Part shown: positions 47,687-56,810 of the stretch, piece after piece
How the letters are laid out: each line of letters opens with the position of its first letter
Numbering within the stretch: position 1 is the stretch's first letter
DNA from: Gillisia marina
GTDB lineage: Bacteria > Bacteroidota > Bacteroidia > Flavobacteriales > Flavobacteriaceae
Length of the DNA stretch: 59,190 nucleotides
Reading direction: 5' to 3'
Assembly (NCBI RefSeq): GCF_000258765.1
Contig: NZ_AJLT01000001.1
Coordinates: 1 to 59,190, forward strand
Translations under genes and position numbers: made by a program
The notes under the pieces: model-generated
Databases searched by the model: none
What the model saw: the letters and a program-made list of their open reading frames with translations, nothing else
What the model was told of the DNA's origin: nothing

Positions 47687-47747
47687 GGATTCTTAATTTC
47701 AATGTTTTTTTCTTAGAGGGTGTTTATAAAAATTTAAAGAGATTTAT

Positions 47748-47755
47748 TATATTTG
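47748..47755 (+). promoter_or_regulatory. -7 box (TATATTTG) of second MarR-GNAT gene
   Basis: A perfect TAnnTTTG box lies 27 bases before the ATG at 47783. Confidence 0.65.
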
Positions 47756-47756
47756 T

Positions 47757-47772
47757 GTAACCAGTTACGTAA
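47757..47772 (+). promoter_or_regulatory. Overlapping palindromes downstream of the -7 box, possible operator
   Basis: GTAACCAGTTAC (47757-47768) and TTACGTAA (47765-47772) are perfect palindromes lying just past the -7 box, across the expected transcription start. They could be the operator of this MarR-type regulator. Confidence 0.45.
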
Positions 47773-47782
47773 TTAATATTAT

Positions 47783-48730
47783 ATGTTTTATAATCAAGTT
47801 GGAAATGTAGCATTAGGCAGTAGGCTTAGAATGCTAAGCGAGAAAATAACGGAAGATGCTAAACAGATCTATTCGTTGTACGGAGTAAATTTGAAACCTA
47901 AATGGTTTCCGGTGTTCTATGTGCTTTCACAAAGCGAAGGAAAATCTATTACTGTAATTGCCAAAATAATTGGTCATTCCCATCCTTCAGTAAGTAAAAT
48001 AGTACGAGAGATGGCTAAAGAGGGGATCGTTATGGAGACTAGCGACAAAGAAGATGGTAGAAAAAATATTGTTCAGCTCACGGCAAAAGGACAGAGGATA
48101 GCAGTTAAAATTGAAGATCAATATCTAGATGTAAACTTTGCTGTTGAAGAGGCACTTGCTCAAACAAAAAACAATCTTTGGAAGGCTATGGATGAGTTTG
48201 AATTTTTATTAGATCGTAAATCTTTGCTAAAACGCGTACAGGATCAGAAAAAGATAAGAGAGATGAAAAATGTCTCCGTAGTTCCTTATGAAAGTAAATA
48301 CAGATCGGGTTTTAAAAAACTCAATGAAGATTGGATTAAAAAATACTTCAAAATAGAAGAGGCGGACAGTAAGGCTTTGGATCATCCAAAAGAATATATT
48401 TTAGATAAAGGGGGGGATATATTTATTGCATTATATAACGGAAATTTGGTTGGAGTTTGTGCCTTATTAAAGATGGATCACCCGGATTATGATTATGAAT
48501 TAGCTAAAATGGCGGTTTCAGACGAAGCTAAAGGAAAGGGGATTGGCTGGTTGCTAGGAGAAGCGGTTGTAAAGAAAGCAAAATCTTTAAATGCTAGAAA
48601 TGTTTATCTGGAAAGCAATACCAAATTAACCCCGGCAATCAGTCTTTATCACAAGTTAGGTTTTAAAAAAGTTGCTGGGCCACCAACGCCTTATGAGCGC
48701 TGTAATATTCAGATGGAATTAAAATTCTAA
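47783..48730 (+). CDS. MarR-GNAT fusion protein (second)
   Basis: The 315-residue protein shares architecture with the one at 45232: N-terminal MarR winged helix (GHSHPSVSKIVREMAKEGIV and wing KEDGRKNIVQLTAKG) and C-terminal GNAT (AVSDEAKGKGIGWLLGEAVV, with the acetyl-CoA loop). The two share NLKPKWFPVFYVLSQ-like and LYHKLGFKK-like stretches, indicating an ancient duplication, but differ in DNA-contact residues. It has its own promoter. It may co-regulate the PLP decarboxylase. Confidence 0.9.
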   Translation: MFYNQVGNVALGSRLRMLSEKITEDAKQIYSLYGVNLKPKWFPVFYVLSQSEGKSITVIAKIIGHSHPSVSKIVREMAKEGIVMETSDKEDGRKNIVQLTAKGQRIAVKIEDQYLDVNFAVEEALAQTKNNLWKAMDEFEFLLDRKSLLKRVQDQKKIREMKNVSVVPYESKYRSGFKKLNEDWIKKYFKIEEADSKALDHPKEYILDKGGDIFIALYNGNLVGVCALLKMDHPDYDYELAKMAVSDEAKGKGIGWLLGEAVVKKAKSLNARNVYLESNTKLTPAISLYHKLGFKKVAGPPTPYERCNIQMELKF

Positions 48731-48830
48731 GTTGCTTATAAAACTGCTGATTAATGACTATGTTTAGAAAACTGTTTATATTTCAAGAATATATTTAATT
48801 TTTCGCTTCAATCATATTTAATAAATTTCG

Positions 48831-49358
48831 ATGGATCCTTTTATATCGCTTCAAAATTATATTGCTACCCAGAAAAAGATTGGTCTCTATTTTATAGTAT
48901 TAGGTGTGTTTCTACTGAGTGTAGCCGCCGTTTCTTACAGTTTTAATTCTGAAAACTTATTTTTCAACGGTCTCTTGCTTGGATGTATGATTACTGGCTC
49001 TCTAATAATTTTTGGAGGATTCCTTTATCGGAATTTTAATACTAAACTTTTTATTTCAGCCGAAGGCATTTACAATAAGGATAAGGCTATTTTTTTAAAG
49101 AAGGAAACAGAGAGAATGGCCAAAGTGCTTGAAAACTTTTCATCATTTCAAACGGTATTCACAATCATAATTATTTTAGCCATTGGAGTAATTATTTCAT
49201 TTAAAATTCCATTTGTTTCCGGAATTTGTTTGGCTATTAGTCTATTATTTCTTGGTATCATGATTCTTGGAGCCATTTCCAAAGTTGCTATTAAACTTTA
49301 TTACGAGGAACTATTAAAAGCTCATAGTTCTAATTTTATTTTGCAGGGATTGGATTAG
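48831..49358 (+). CDS. Small membrane protein of unknown function
   Basis: I do not recognise this 175-residue protein. Four hydrophobic helices are visible: about 15-37, 43-65, 100-122 and 124-147, arranged as two hairpins separated by a soluble part (KDKAIFLKKETERMAKVLEN). No signal peptide or motif of known transporters is evident. It follows the second MarR-GNAT gene by 100 bases on the same strand, so co-expression is possible but not shown. Confidence 0.75.
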   Translation: MDPFISLQNYIATQKKIGLYFIVLGVFLLSVAAVSYSFNSENLFFNGLLLGCMITGSLIIFGGFLYRNFNTKLFISAEGIYNKDKAIFLKKETERMAKVLENFSSFQTVFTIIIILAIGVIISFKIPFVSGICLAISLLFLGIMILGAISKVAIKLYYEELLKAHSSNFILQGLD

Positions 49359-49501
49359 AAGTTTCTATTTCAATCTTATACTCGCAGCAATACGAAATGA
49401 TCATTTATTCCGGAGATAGGCTTTCTTCCATACTTTATTAATTAGGACTATCTTGTGTCCCAATAAAAACATATAGCCCAATTATATATTAATTCCCTGT
49501 T

Positions 49502-51352
49502 ATGAGAAACACCCTATTTCTTTTTTCATGTATTACACTCTTTTTTTCTGAAATAGGTTTTGCACAGATCAAATTTCCCGATAGTGAGCCTTCAAAAGGT
49601 TACGAATACAAAGAGGTTCATGCTCGTGTTGCATTCCCTGCCGAAGGAAATAATAGAATTTGGGTAAAAGGATCCGCAGAATATCCTAAGGGGAACATCC
49701 GCGATACCTCGAATGTTATTATTAAAGAGTTTAGTTTGGATCCTCCATTTTATACTTCAGTGATAGTTATTCAATCTGATGTGGTTACAGTAGAATTTTG
49801 TGGAGTTAGCGAAGAATGTATAAACTACGGAAAACTCCATCCCGGAACTTATAATGCGGTTTCCAAGGATAACTTTTCCATATTGTTGTATGGCTGTATG
49901 GAGCCTTTTCATATTGCATATAAAGACGATGGAACTCCAGTAACCGAAATTTTTGAGGGTGAGAAAAACTCCAGTTTTCAATTACGTTCTCTTTTCAAAA
50001 ATGTTGCAATGCAACAAGCTGTTCAATTTGAAGATTCAATAAAGGTGAAACAGGAATATCAATTCAACGGAATTAAAGATTCCACCCTTTTAAAAGGAGC
50101 GCCAAACTTAATAATCACTACCGGAGATCAGGTGTATGTAGATGCCGGGTATGGTGAGAAGATGAAAAATGACGTTGTTCATCCCTTATCGGCATGGGAA
50201 ACAAAGAGACGCCCATTGCCTTTCAATAACTCTGAATCGCATTATATTCAATATTTAAACAAGCTTTATAATGCCTCTTATTCCTTTAATGAAATTGAAG
50301 CGGCTCATAGCAAATTACCCACGTTAAGCACTATAGACGATCATGAGTTAAGAGATGGTTGGGGATCGCAGAAAGATGAATATGAAAATGGAATCATGAA
50401 TCCATTTTTAAAAACCCACTATAATTTAGGGAAACAGGCTTTTTTAGAGCATCAGTTATTGCTTTCCAATAAATCTTCTGAAGAAATTAGAGACTTGTTA
50501 GAAGAAAACAAGTCCATGGAATATGCTTTCGAAGTAAATGGCAAAAAAGGCTATGTGTTTGATCTTCGAAGCTCGAGAGATATAAATTCTAATCAAGTGT
50601 TGGGAGAGAAGCAATGGAAAGATTTTGAGGGCTGGCTCGATAAATTAGAACGAGATCAGGAAATAATATTAATCACTTCCATTCCTCTTACTTTAAGACC
50701 ATTAAAATTTATTGAAGATGTCGCCAAATTATTTAAGCCTGAATTACGGGATGATGTTAGAGATGGCTGGTCTTCCAAAAATAATATTGCTGAAAGAGAT
50801 CGACTAATAGCTTTATTGGTAAAGCATAGAATAGAAAGAGACATCAAGCCCATTTTTGTAAGTGGAGATGTGCACAAATCTGCATTAATTGAAATTTGGG
50901 TAGATACCAATGTTAAGCGAAATAGTAAACACGATATTGCCGAAACAATGATTTTGGGATACGAAGTGGTGGCTAGCGGAATTTCTCATGAGTTTATTAA
51001 AACAGGAATTTCAAAATCTATATTTAGACTGCTTGAAAGCCAAAATATTGGGGATGGTTTTATTGACTTTAATTATGAAGGGAAAAGAGCCAGTTTATAC
51101 CCGATGGTTAGAAAATCTATAGTAGCTCAAAATTTTGGGGCGATCGAATTTGAGAAAGACAAAATAACAAAGATCCATACCTTTATTTACAATCAGTCGA
51201 ATGATCAATTGGAACAACACTACTTAGAATTAGATTTCGACAAGAAATTACCAGATAACGATTATTATAGAATAGTAAAAACGGCAAAAAAGGAGAAGAA
51301 AACCTTTGTACCTCCAATTCCACATGGAATGAGAGTTTTAAAAAGCAACTAA
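49502..51352 (+). CDS. PhoD-like metallophosphatase, secreted
   Basis: The 616-residue protein has a signal peptide (residues 1-22, ending GFAQ), an N-terminal beta domain, and a PhoD-like metallophosphatase domain. Likely metal ligands are in IITTGDQVYVDAG, TLSTIDDHELRDGWG and FVSGDVHKSALIE. PhoD enzymes are periplasmic or secreted phosphodiesterases/phosphatases that use Ca and Fe. It is monocistronic; an lpxD gene follows with its own promoter. No Pho-type site is recognisable. Confidence 0.9.
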   Translation: MRNTLFLFSCITLFFSEIGFAQIKFPDSEPSKGYEYKEVHARVAFPAEGNNRIWVKGSAEYPKGNIRDTSNVIIKEFSLDPPFYTSVIVIQSDVVTVEFCGVSEECINYGKLHPGTYNAVSKDNFSILLYGCMEPFHIAYKDDGTPVTEIFEGEKNSSFQLRSLFKNVAMQQAVQFEDSIKVKQEYQFNGIKDSTLLKGAPNLIITTGDQVYVDAGYGEKMKNDVVHPLSAWETKRRPLPFNNSESHYIQYLNKLYNASYSFNEIEAAHSKLPTLSTIDDHELRDGWGSQKDEYENGIMNPFLKTHYNLGKQAFLEHQLLLSNKSSEEIRDLLEENKSMEYAFEVNGKKGYVFDLRSSRDINSNQVLGEKQWKDFEGWLDKLERDQEIILITSIPLTLRPLKFIEDVAKLFKPELRDDVRDGWSSKNNIAERDRLIALLVKHRIERDIKPIFVSGDVHKSALIEIWVDTNVKRNSKHDIAETMILGYEVVASGISHEFIKTGISKSIFRLLESQNIGDGFIDFNYEGKRASLYPMVRKSIVAQNFGAIEFEKDKITKIHTFIYNQSNDQLEQHYLELDFDKKLPDNDYYRIVKTAKKEKKTFVPPIPHGMRVLKSN

Positions 51353-51405
51353 TTTGATCAAATAACTATTTAATTGATAACCAATAATTTATAGTTTTTT
51401 AGAAG

Positions 51406-51413
51406 TACCTTTG
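51406..51413 (+). promoter_or_regulatory. -7 box (TACCTTTG) for lpxD
   Basis: A perfect TAnnTTTG box lies 64 bases before the ATG at 51478. Confidence 0.6.
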
Positions 51414-51477
51414 CAATCTGGAAATAATCCCTTTTTTTATTTCAAATTAACCCTAACAATTACAAATACCCTATATA

Positions 51478-52470
51478 ATGAAAACCCTCAAAATTACTGA
51501 ATTAAGCGAACTAGTCAATGGAGAACTGGTTGGCGATACGAGTTTACTTATCTCTGGACCGGAGCAATTGGAACGTGCTAAAAATGACCATATTTCTTTT
51601 ATAGGAAATAGAAAATATATTAAGATCTGGAATACTTCTAACGCAATGGCCGCTATAATTAACGACAATATAGCGCTTGAACCAGAGGAAGGACAAGCTT
51701 TAATACGAGTTAAAAATGCAGATTTGGCAATGGTTAAAATATTGGAAGCTTTCAATCCGGGCCAGCCAAAATTGGAACCTGGCGTCCATGCCACTGCAAG
51801 TATTCATGAAACGGCAAAAATAGGAGCCAACTCTGTTATTGGAGCAGGGTGTTATGTGGGGAAAAATGTAATTGTAGGAGATAACGTTTTCCTATATCCT
51901 AATGTGACCATTCTAGATGATACAAGCATCGGAAATAACACTACCATATGGTCTGGAACCGTTATCAGAGAAAGAACAGAAATAGGTAGCCATTGTATTT
52001 TCCATAGCAATGTGAGTATAGGATCTGATGGATTTGGATATAGACCAAGTGACGATGGTCGCGGACTTGTTAAAATCCCACAAATTGGAAATGTAGTTAT
52101 TGGCCATCAAGTAGAAATTGGAGCAAATTCTTGTGTGGATCGTGGAAAATTTAGTTCTACTGTTATTGGAGATGGCTGTAAGATCGATAATCTGGTGCAG
52201 ATAGGACATAACTCGGTAATGGGGCGTTCTTGCATCATGGCCGGAGGAAGTGGTCTTGCAGGTTCTGTAACCCTGGGAGATGGAGTAATTATAGGTGGGA
52301 GTGCCTCTATAAAAGATCATACTACGGTGCATTCCGGTGCTGTGGTAGGTGGAGGTTCCGGAGTTATGAGCGATGTTGCTGCCGGGAAAACTGTTTTGGG
52401 CTATCCGGCTTGCGATTCCAAGGATATGCTTAAGCAATGGATTGCACTAAGAAACCTTGTTAAAAACTAA
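51478..52470 (+). CDS. lpxD: UDP-3-O-acylglucosamine N-acyltransferase
   Basis: The 330-residue protein has an N-terminal uridine-binding LpxD domain (ELVNGELVGDTSLLISG, HISFIGNRKYIK) and a long left-handed beta-helix of hexapeptide repeats, with catalytic His244 in QIGHNSVMGRS. It adds the second hydroxyacyl chain in lipid A synthesis. Typical Bacteroidetes lpxD genes sit beside lpxC/fabZ; this one is solitary, so it may be a second LpxD paralogue. The region antisense to it is a shadow ORF from the repeats. Confidence 0.88.
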   Translation: MKTLKITELSELVNGELVGDTSLLISGPEQLERAKNDHISFIGNRKYIKIWNTSNAMAAIINDNIALEPEEGQALIRVKNADLAMVKILEAFNPGQPKLEPGVHATASIHETAKIGANSVIGAGCYVGKNVIVGDNVFLYPNVTILDDTSIGNNTTIWSGTVIRERTEIGSHCIFHSNVSIGSDGFGYRPSDDGRGLVKIPQIGNVVIGHQVEIGANSCVDRGKFSSTVIGDGCKIDNLVQIGHNSVMGRSCIMAGGSGLAGSVTLGDGVIIGGSASIKDHTTVHSGAVVGGGSGVMSDVAAGKTVLGYPACDSKDMLKQWIALRNLVKN

Positions 52471-52566
52471 GGAATTTAAAACTCCAATTTAAAGGATTAT
52501 TCTGCAGCCAAATTTCCAAAGAAAATAATGGCTGATTTTTCAATGCTTAGAAGCGAAAAGAGTACT

Positions 52567-52574
52567 TACCTTTG
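52567..52574 (+). promoter_or_regulatory. -7 box (TACCTTTG) for the DEAD-box helicase
   Basis: A perfect TAnnTTTG box lies 14 bases before the ATG at 52589, implying a very short leader. Confidence 0.65.
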
Positions 52575-52588
52575 CCAAAAATTATTAT

Positions 52589-53929
52589 ATGTCAAATCAG
52601 TTTTCAAGTTTAGGTTTATCAGCAGAAATTATTAAGAGTTTAGAGGAATTAAATATCGCTGTTCCAACAGAGATACAAGAAAAAACCATTCCTATCCTTC
52701 TTTCTAAATCTGATGATTTTGTAGGTTTAGCTAAAACCGGAACCGGAAAAACTGCAGCATTTGGACTGCCATTGCTTCAACTAATAAATACTGAAGAAAC
52801 CCATATTCAGGCGGTAATTTTAGTTCCAACTCGGGAATTAGGACATCAGATCCTTAGTAATATGGAGAGTTTTGCGACTAATTCACCAGACATAAAAATT
52901 ACTGCAACTTGTGGAGGAATTCCAATCAAGCCACAAATTGAAAGCTTAACAAAACCTACACATATTGTAATTGCAACTCCGGGAAGACTTATAGATCTTA
53001 TAAAACGCAAAGCTATAGACCTTTCCAAGGTTAATTATTTGGTCCTAGACGAAGCCGATGAAATGGTGACTTCTTTAAAAGATGGTTTAGATGAGATCGT
53101 AGCAGAACTTCCCAAGAAAAGAAGAACCTTATTGTTCTCTGCAGCATTACCGGGAACTATAAAACAGCTTATTCAGAATTATATGTCCAAACATGTAATC
53201 CAGATAAGTGCCAACATGGAGACTGTGGGGAATCAAGAAATAAATCATGAATTTGTGGTAGTGGAGCCTATCGAGAAATTGGAGGTCTTAATGCATTTCT
53301 TATCTTCTAAAGATGGAGAACGCGGAATTATATTTTGTAAAACCAAAGCTGCCGTTAATAAATTAGCCAAGAATTTAGCGATCAATAAATTTTCTTCGGG
53401 TGCATTACACGGGAGTTTGTCACAACCAATTCGGGACCGCATCATGAAGCAATTTAGGGAAGGGCATATAAATATTCTTGTTGCTACAGATCTTGCTGCT
53501 CGTGGAATCGATGTTAAAGAGATCTCCTATGTGGTAAATTATCATTTGCCGGATGTATATGAAGTGTATGTGCATAGAAGCGGTAGAACGGCTAGGGCAG
53601 GAGCAAAGGGCTATGCTTTAACCGTGATTCAAAATGAGGAAATTCCGGATATAGCTGAATTTCAAGATGAATTAGGGATCGTCTTTAAAGAATATTCCAA
53701 ACCGAATGCTCAGAGTGTAGAAGATAATAACACTTTATTGTGGGCAAAACAGATCTTTAAAACGAAGCCGAATCATAATATCTCTTCAACATTAAAAGAG
53801 GGTGTAAAGACTATTTTTCATCATTTAACCAAAGAAGAATTAATAGAAAAAATGCTTGCTTCTTATGTGCTACAACACAAAATTTCTCCGGTTTTAGAAG
53901 CTGATGTACCTAAGAAAAAGAAACGCTAA
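52589..53929 (+). CDS. DEAD-box RNA helicase
   Basis: The 446-residue protein has motif I AKTGTGKT, PTRELGHQIL, motif II DEAD at 154-157, motif III changed to SAA (184-186) rather than SAT, VATDLAARGIDV and HRSGRTARAG. A C-terminal tail of about 90 residues ends in a basic stretch (VPKKKKR) and resembles the extension of bacterial RhlE/CsdA-like helicases. It should remodel RNA in ribosome assembly or decay. The SAA variant may weaken coupling of ATPase and unwinding. Confidence 0.92.
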   Translation: MSNQFSSLGLSAEIIKSLEELNIAVPTEIQEKTIPILLSKSDDFVGLAKTGTGKTAAFGLPLLQLINTEETHIQAVILVPTRELGHQILSNMESFATNSPDIKITATCGGIPIKPQIESLTKPTHIVIATPGRLIDLIKRKAIDLSKVNYLVLDEADEMVTSLKDGLDEIVAELPKKRRTLLFSAALPGTIKQLIQNYMSKHVIQISANMETVGNQEINHEFVVVEPIEKLEVLMHFLSSKDGERGIIFCKTKAAVNKLAKNLAINKFSSGALHGSLSQPIRDRIMKQFREGHINILVATDLAARGIDVKEISYVVNYHLPDVYEVYVHRSGRTARAGAKGYALTVIQNEEIPDIAEFQDELGIVFKEYSKPNAQSVEDNNTLLWAKQIFKTKPNHNISSTLKEGVKTIFHHLTKEELIEKMLASYVLQHKISPVLEADVPKKKKR

Positions 53930-54050
53930 TTTTGAATTTAACGGGTGAGTATTTTTCACAATGAAATATAGTTTTAGTTTCATTCAAATTTAGATTCCTA
54001 TAATTGAAATAAAAAGAGTAATTTCGCGCCTTATTTAAAATGAGGCATTT

Positions 54051-54506
54051 ATGAAGCGTGTTAACGAATACAAGAAATTATTTAATGTTGAAAAGGGCTA
54101 CGATCTTAAACAACTTAAGACTTCTTATAGAAATCTGGTAAAAGAATGGCATCCGGATAAATTTCAGGAAAGTGATGAAAAACACGCCGAAGCTGAAATT
54201 AAAAGCAAGCAGATAATCGATGGGTATCACTTTTTAGTGAGTATCGCTCCAGAAACTAAAGCTGCTAATCTTGAGGAATATAACAAAACGACTTCTGAAG
54301 CTGGAATCGCAGATTTCCAACATAAAGGAAATGTTTTAGAAGTATCTTTTACAGATGGTACTACTTACGAATACTTTGGAGTAAATAAAGCTTTATTTGT
54401 GAAGCTTATAAATTCTGACAGGCAATTTAGATTTGCAAAAAGAAACATTTTTACTTCTTTTCTTTATAGAAAGTCTAAGAAAGATCAAGAGCTTCAACCA
54501 GCTTAG
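54051..54506 (+). CDS. J-domain protein with KTSC domain
   Basis: The 151-residue protein opens with a DnaJ J-domain (about 5-65) containing the invariant HPD in VKEWHPDKFQ, which stimulates Hsp70 ATPase. The C-terminal part holds a KTSC domain (VLEVSFTDGTTYEYFGVNKA), a small domain often attached to chaperone and ribosome-associated proteins. The architecture predicts a DnaK co-chaperone with a specialised client. It is monocistronic and ends at a terminator. Confidence 0.93.
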   Translation: MKRVNEYKKLFNVEKGYDLKQLKTSYRNLVKEWHPDKFQESDEKHAEAEIKSKQIIDGYHFLVSIAPETKAANLEEYNKTTSEAGIADFQHKGNVLEVSFTDGTTYEYFGVNKALFVKLINSDRQFRFAKRNIFTSFLYRKSKKDQELQPA

Positions 54507-54533
54507 AACTATAAAACACATAATTTATTAGAG

Positions 54534-54562
54534 CCCAAAGACCGCAAATCTTTGGGTTTTTT
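54534..54562 (+). terminator. Rho-independent terminator after J-domain gene
   Basis: Arms CCCAAAGA (54534-54541) and TCTTTGGG (54549-54556) are followed by six T to 54562. Confidence 0.9.
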
Positions 54563-54736
54563 GATTCTAATCTTTTCTATCTAATTCAAAAGACTTGATG
54601 CTTTACAAAAGTTGATACTTCTTATGATTCTTCATTAATCAAAAGTTAAAGAAAGGCCAAATAAGCCTCAATTTAAAACCGCCCGTGTTTAATATGCGTT
54701 TATCTAGACACATATAACAATAACAAATCAACAATT

Positions 54737-55336
54737 ATGAAAACTAAAAACATTTTTAAAGCATTTTTATTCGTTTCAATTCTTTCATTGGGAGCATGTT
54801 CTTCTTCTAAGGACAAAGCCATGAAGGATGATATGAATATGTCTAAAGACATGACCGTGATGGTAGGTGGAGCAGCAATGTATCCAACAAAGAATATCGT
54901 TGAAAATGCTGTGAATTCTAAAGATCATACAACTTTGGTAGCCGCGGTAAAAGCTGCAGATCTTGTAACCACTTTGCAAGGTGATGGTCCATTTACTGTT
55001 TTTGCTCCAACAAATGCTGCCTTCGATAAATTACCTGCAGGTACTGTAGCAACTCTTTTAGAGCCGGAAAACAAAATGCAACTACAAAATGTACTTACGT
55101 ATCATGTAGTAGCAGGAAATTTTTCTTCTATGGATATTGTAAATGCAATTAAAAAAGGAAATGGAAAAGCAATGTTTACTACTGTTAATGGTGGAATGCT
55201 AACGGCAATGATGAAAGGAAGTAATGTAGTAATTACCGATGCTAATGGAGGGACTTCTATGGTAACTATAGCAGATGTAAATCAATCTAACGGTGTGATC
55301 CATGTTGTAAATACGGTGATGCTACCTAAAGCATAA
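54737..55336 (+). CDS. Fasciclin domain lipoprotein
   Basis: The 199-residue protein has a lipoprotein signal (lipobox LGAC, Cys22), a short Lys/Met/Asp-rich linker, and one fasciclin (FAS1) domain: TVFAPTNAAFDKLPAGTV, LTYHVVAGNFSSMDI and NGVIHVVNTVMLP. FAS1 domains mediate adhesion at the cell surface. Length and layout are typical of flavobacterial fasciclin lipoproteins. A strong terminator follows directly. Confidence 0.95.
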   Translation: MKTKNIFKAFLFVSILSLGACSSSKDKAMKDDMNMSKDMTVMVGGAAMYPTKNIVENAVNSKDHTTLVAAVKAADLVTTLQGDGPFTVFAPTNAAFDKLPAGTVATLLEPENKMQLQNVLTYHVVAGNFSSMDIVNAIKKGNGKAMFTTVNGGMLTAMMKGSNVVITDANGGTSMVTIADVNQSNGVIHVVNTVMLPKA

Positions 55337-55348
55337 TTCAACCTTTAG

Positions 55349-55384
55349 AAAAAAAAAGCGACTCTTTACGGGTCGCTTTTTTTT
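55349..55384 (+). terminator. Rho-independent terminator after fasciclin gene
   Basis: A-run plus GCGAC (55358-55362) pairs with GTCGC (55372-55376) and eight T follow to 55384. Confidence 0.9.
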
Positions 55385-55520
55385 ATGCATAAGTTTTTTT
55401 GAAAAGCTCAAGATGACAAAAACATGAGAGTTGATTTTATTAAGACTATTAATAATTTTTAACTCTATCGTCATTTTGTCTCTATAGCTATCGTGAAAGT
55501 CGAGGAATCTCATTTTTAAA

Positions 55521-55785
55521 GAAATTCTTCAGTTCGTAACACTACCTTCAGAATGATAAGGAATATTACCCATTGTCATCCCGACGGAGGAGGGATCTGT
55601 TTAAATGAGATGAATCTGGTTGATTGAAGATTCTTCAATCCGCTATGCTGCCTTCAGAATGACAAGCAACACTACCCATTGTCATCCCGACGGAAGAGGG
55701 ATCTGATTTAAATGAGATGATTCTCTTTGGTTGAAGATTCTTCAGTTCGAAACGCTACCTTCAGAATGATAGCCAACTGAGCTCT
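55521..55785 (+). repeat. Tandem copies of a dispersed repeat, about 106-bp period
   Basis: Three units start at 55521, 55626 and 55733 (periods 105 and 107). Each opens with GAAxATTCTTCA, then CTACCTTCAGAATGA or a close form; the first two continue to CATTGTCATCCCGACGGA and AGGGATCTG. The third is truncated. Units carry small inverted repeats, no ORF and no spacers. The remaining gap sequence (55385-55520) has a loose hairpin GACAAAA/TTTTGTC. Confidence 0.75.
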
Positions 55786-55873
55786 AGTACAGACAGCTAA
55801 TATAAATTTCTATTAAAAACATTTTTCATTTAAACATATTAATCGTAATATTGCTATGTAATAATTAAGTGTT

Positions 55874-56206
55874 ATGGGAATTACTAAATCTGAAATATTT
55901 ACCGATCAGCAAAATGAGATCGCATTAATTGCCAAAGCATTTGGGCATCCTGCCAGGGTTGCGATTCTTCAGCATATCTTTAAAAAGCAAACGTGTATTT
56001 GTGGAGACCTTGTTCAAGAAATAGGTTTAGCCCAACCTACTATTTCCCAACATTTAAAAGAGCTTAAAAATTTAGGTTTAATAAAAGGGAATGTAGAGGG
56101 CACCAGTGTGTGTTACTGCATCAATAAGGAAAAATGGGATGAAGCGCTCGGATTATTTAAACAATTCTTAGAACAAGATTCTGATAAAAACACAAAATGT
56201 AAATAG
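55874..56206 (+). CDS. ArsR family metalloregulator
   Basis: The 110-residue winged-helix repressor has the arsenic-type Cys pair CICGDL (Cys41, Cys43) at the start of the metal-binding helix, and recognition helix AQPTISQHLKELKNLGLIKG. Extra Cys residues lie in SVCYCINKEK and the tail TKCK. It should repress the downstream operon until As(III) or Sb(III) binds. The next gene is 21 bases away. Confidence 0.93.
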   Translation: MGITKSEIFTDQQNEIALIAKAFGHPARVAILQHIFKKQTCICGDLVQEIGLAQPTISQHLKELKNLGLIKGNVEGTSVCYCINKEKWDEALGLFKQFLEQDSDKNTKCK

Positions 56207-56227
56207 ATTAATTTAAAATAGACTTTT

Positions 56228-56701
56228 ATGAAACTATCACAAATAAAAGAGAAACTAAGTCAATTAGAGAAAATCGCATTTGAATTGCCTGATGGCAGTT
56301 TAGTGCCACGGCATTTTCACGTTACCGAAGTAGGAAAAGTATCCAAGCACTTTATAGATTGTGGCGGAACGGTTAGAAGGGAAGAGGTAGCTAATTTTCA
56401 GCTTTGGGAAGCGAATGATTACGACCATAGATTACATCCTGAAAAATTAGTGAGTATCATTGAGCTTTCAGAAAAAGTATTGGGAATGGAAGATCTGGAG
56501 ATCGAAGTAGAATACCAAGGATCAACAATTGGAAAATACGGCTTGGATTTTAATGGGGATAATTTCCTTTTGACTACTAAACTTACGGATTGTCTTGCTA
56601 AGGAGAATTGCGGAGTCCCTCAAGAAAAGGTTAAGAGAAATCTATCCCAACTCCAGAAGGAAGAAGTTAATTCTTGTGCTCCAGGATCTGGTTGTTGCTA
56701 G
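56228..56701 (+). CDS. DUF6428 family protein, arsenic-operon associated
   Basis: The 157-residue protein matches what I know as DUF6428: VPRHFHVTEVGKVSKHFIDC, then VANFQLWEANDYDHRLHPEK. It ends with a Cys-rich tail (SCAPGSGCC) and has internal Cys-His groups. Conserved His and Cys suggest metalloid or metal binding. It is frequently found between ArsR and an arsenate-reductase-type phosphatase in flavobacteria. The biochemical role is unknown. Confidence 0.85.
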   Translation: MKLSQIKEKLSQLEKIAFELPDGSLVPRHFHVTEVGKVSKHFIDCGGTVRREEVANFQLWEANDYDHRLHPEKLVSIIELSEKVLGMEDLEIEVEYQGSTIGKYGLDFNGDNFLLTTKLTDCLAKENCGVPQEKVKRNLSQLQKEEVNSCAPGSGCC

Positions 56702-56810
56702 TTAAAATATATCGACTTTATTAGCCCATATTGAGCGTAGTCGTGACATTAATAATAGTGGTAAGAAGGGAGAGATCCAATTATAAATCCTCAAAGTTAT
56801 AAATTACAAA

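Noticed and set aside
51913..52437. 174-residue ORF antisense to lpxD
   Set aside because: It mirrors the periodic hexapeptide repeats of lpxD, has no promoter and low-complexity translation; a shadow ORF.
55521..55785. Possible CRISPR array
   Set aside because: Repeat units are about 106 bp, imperfect and contiguous with no unique spacers; no cas genes nearby.
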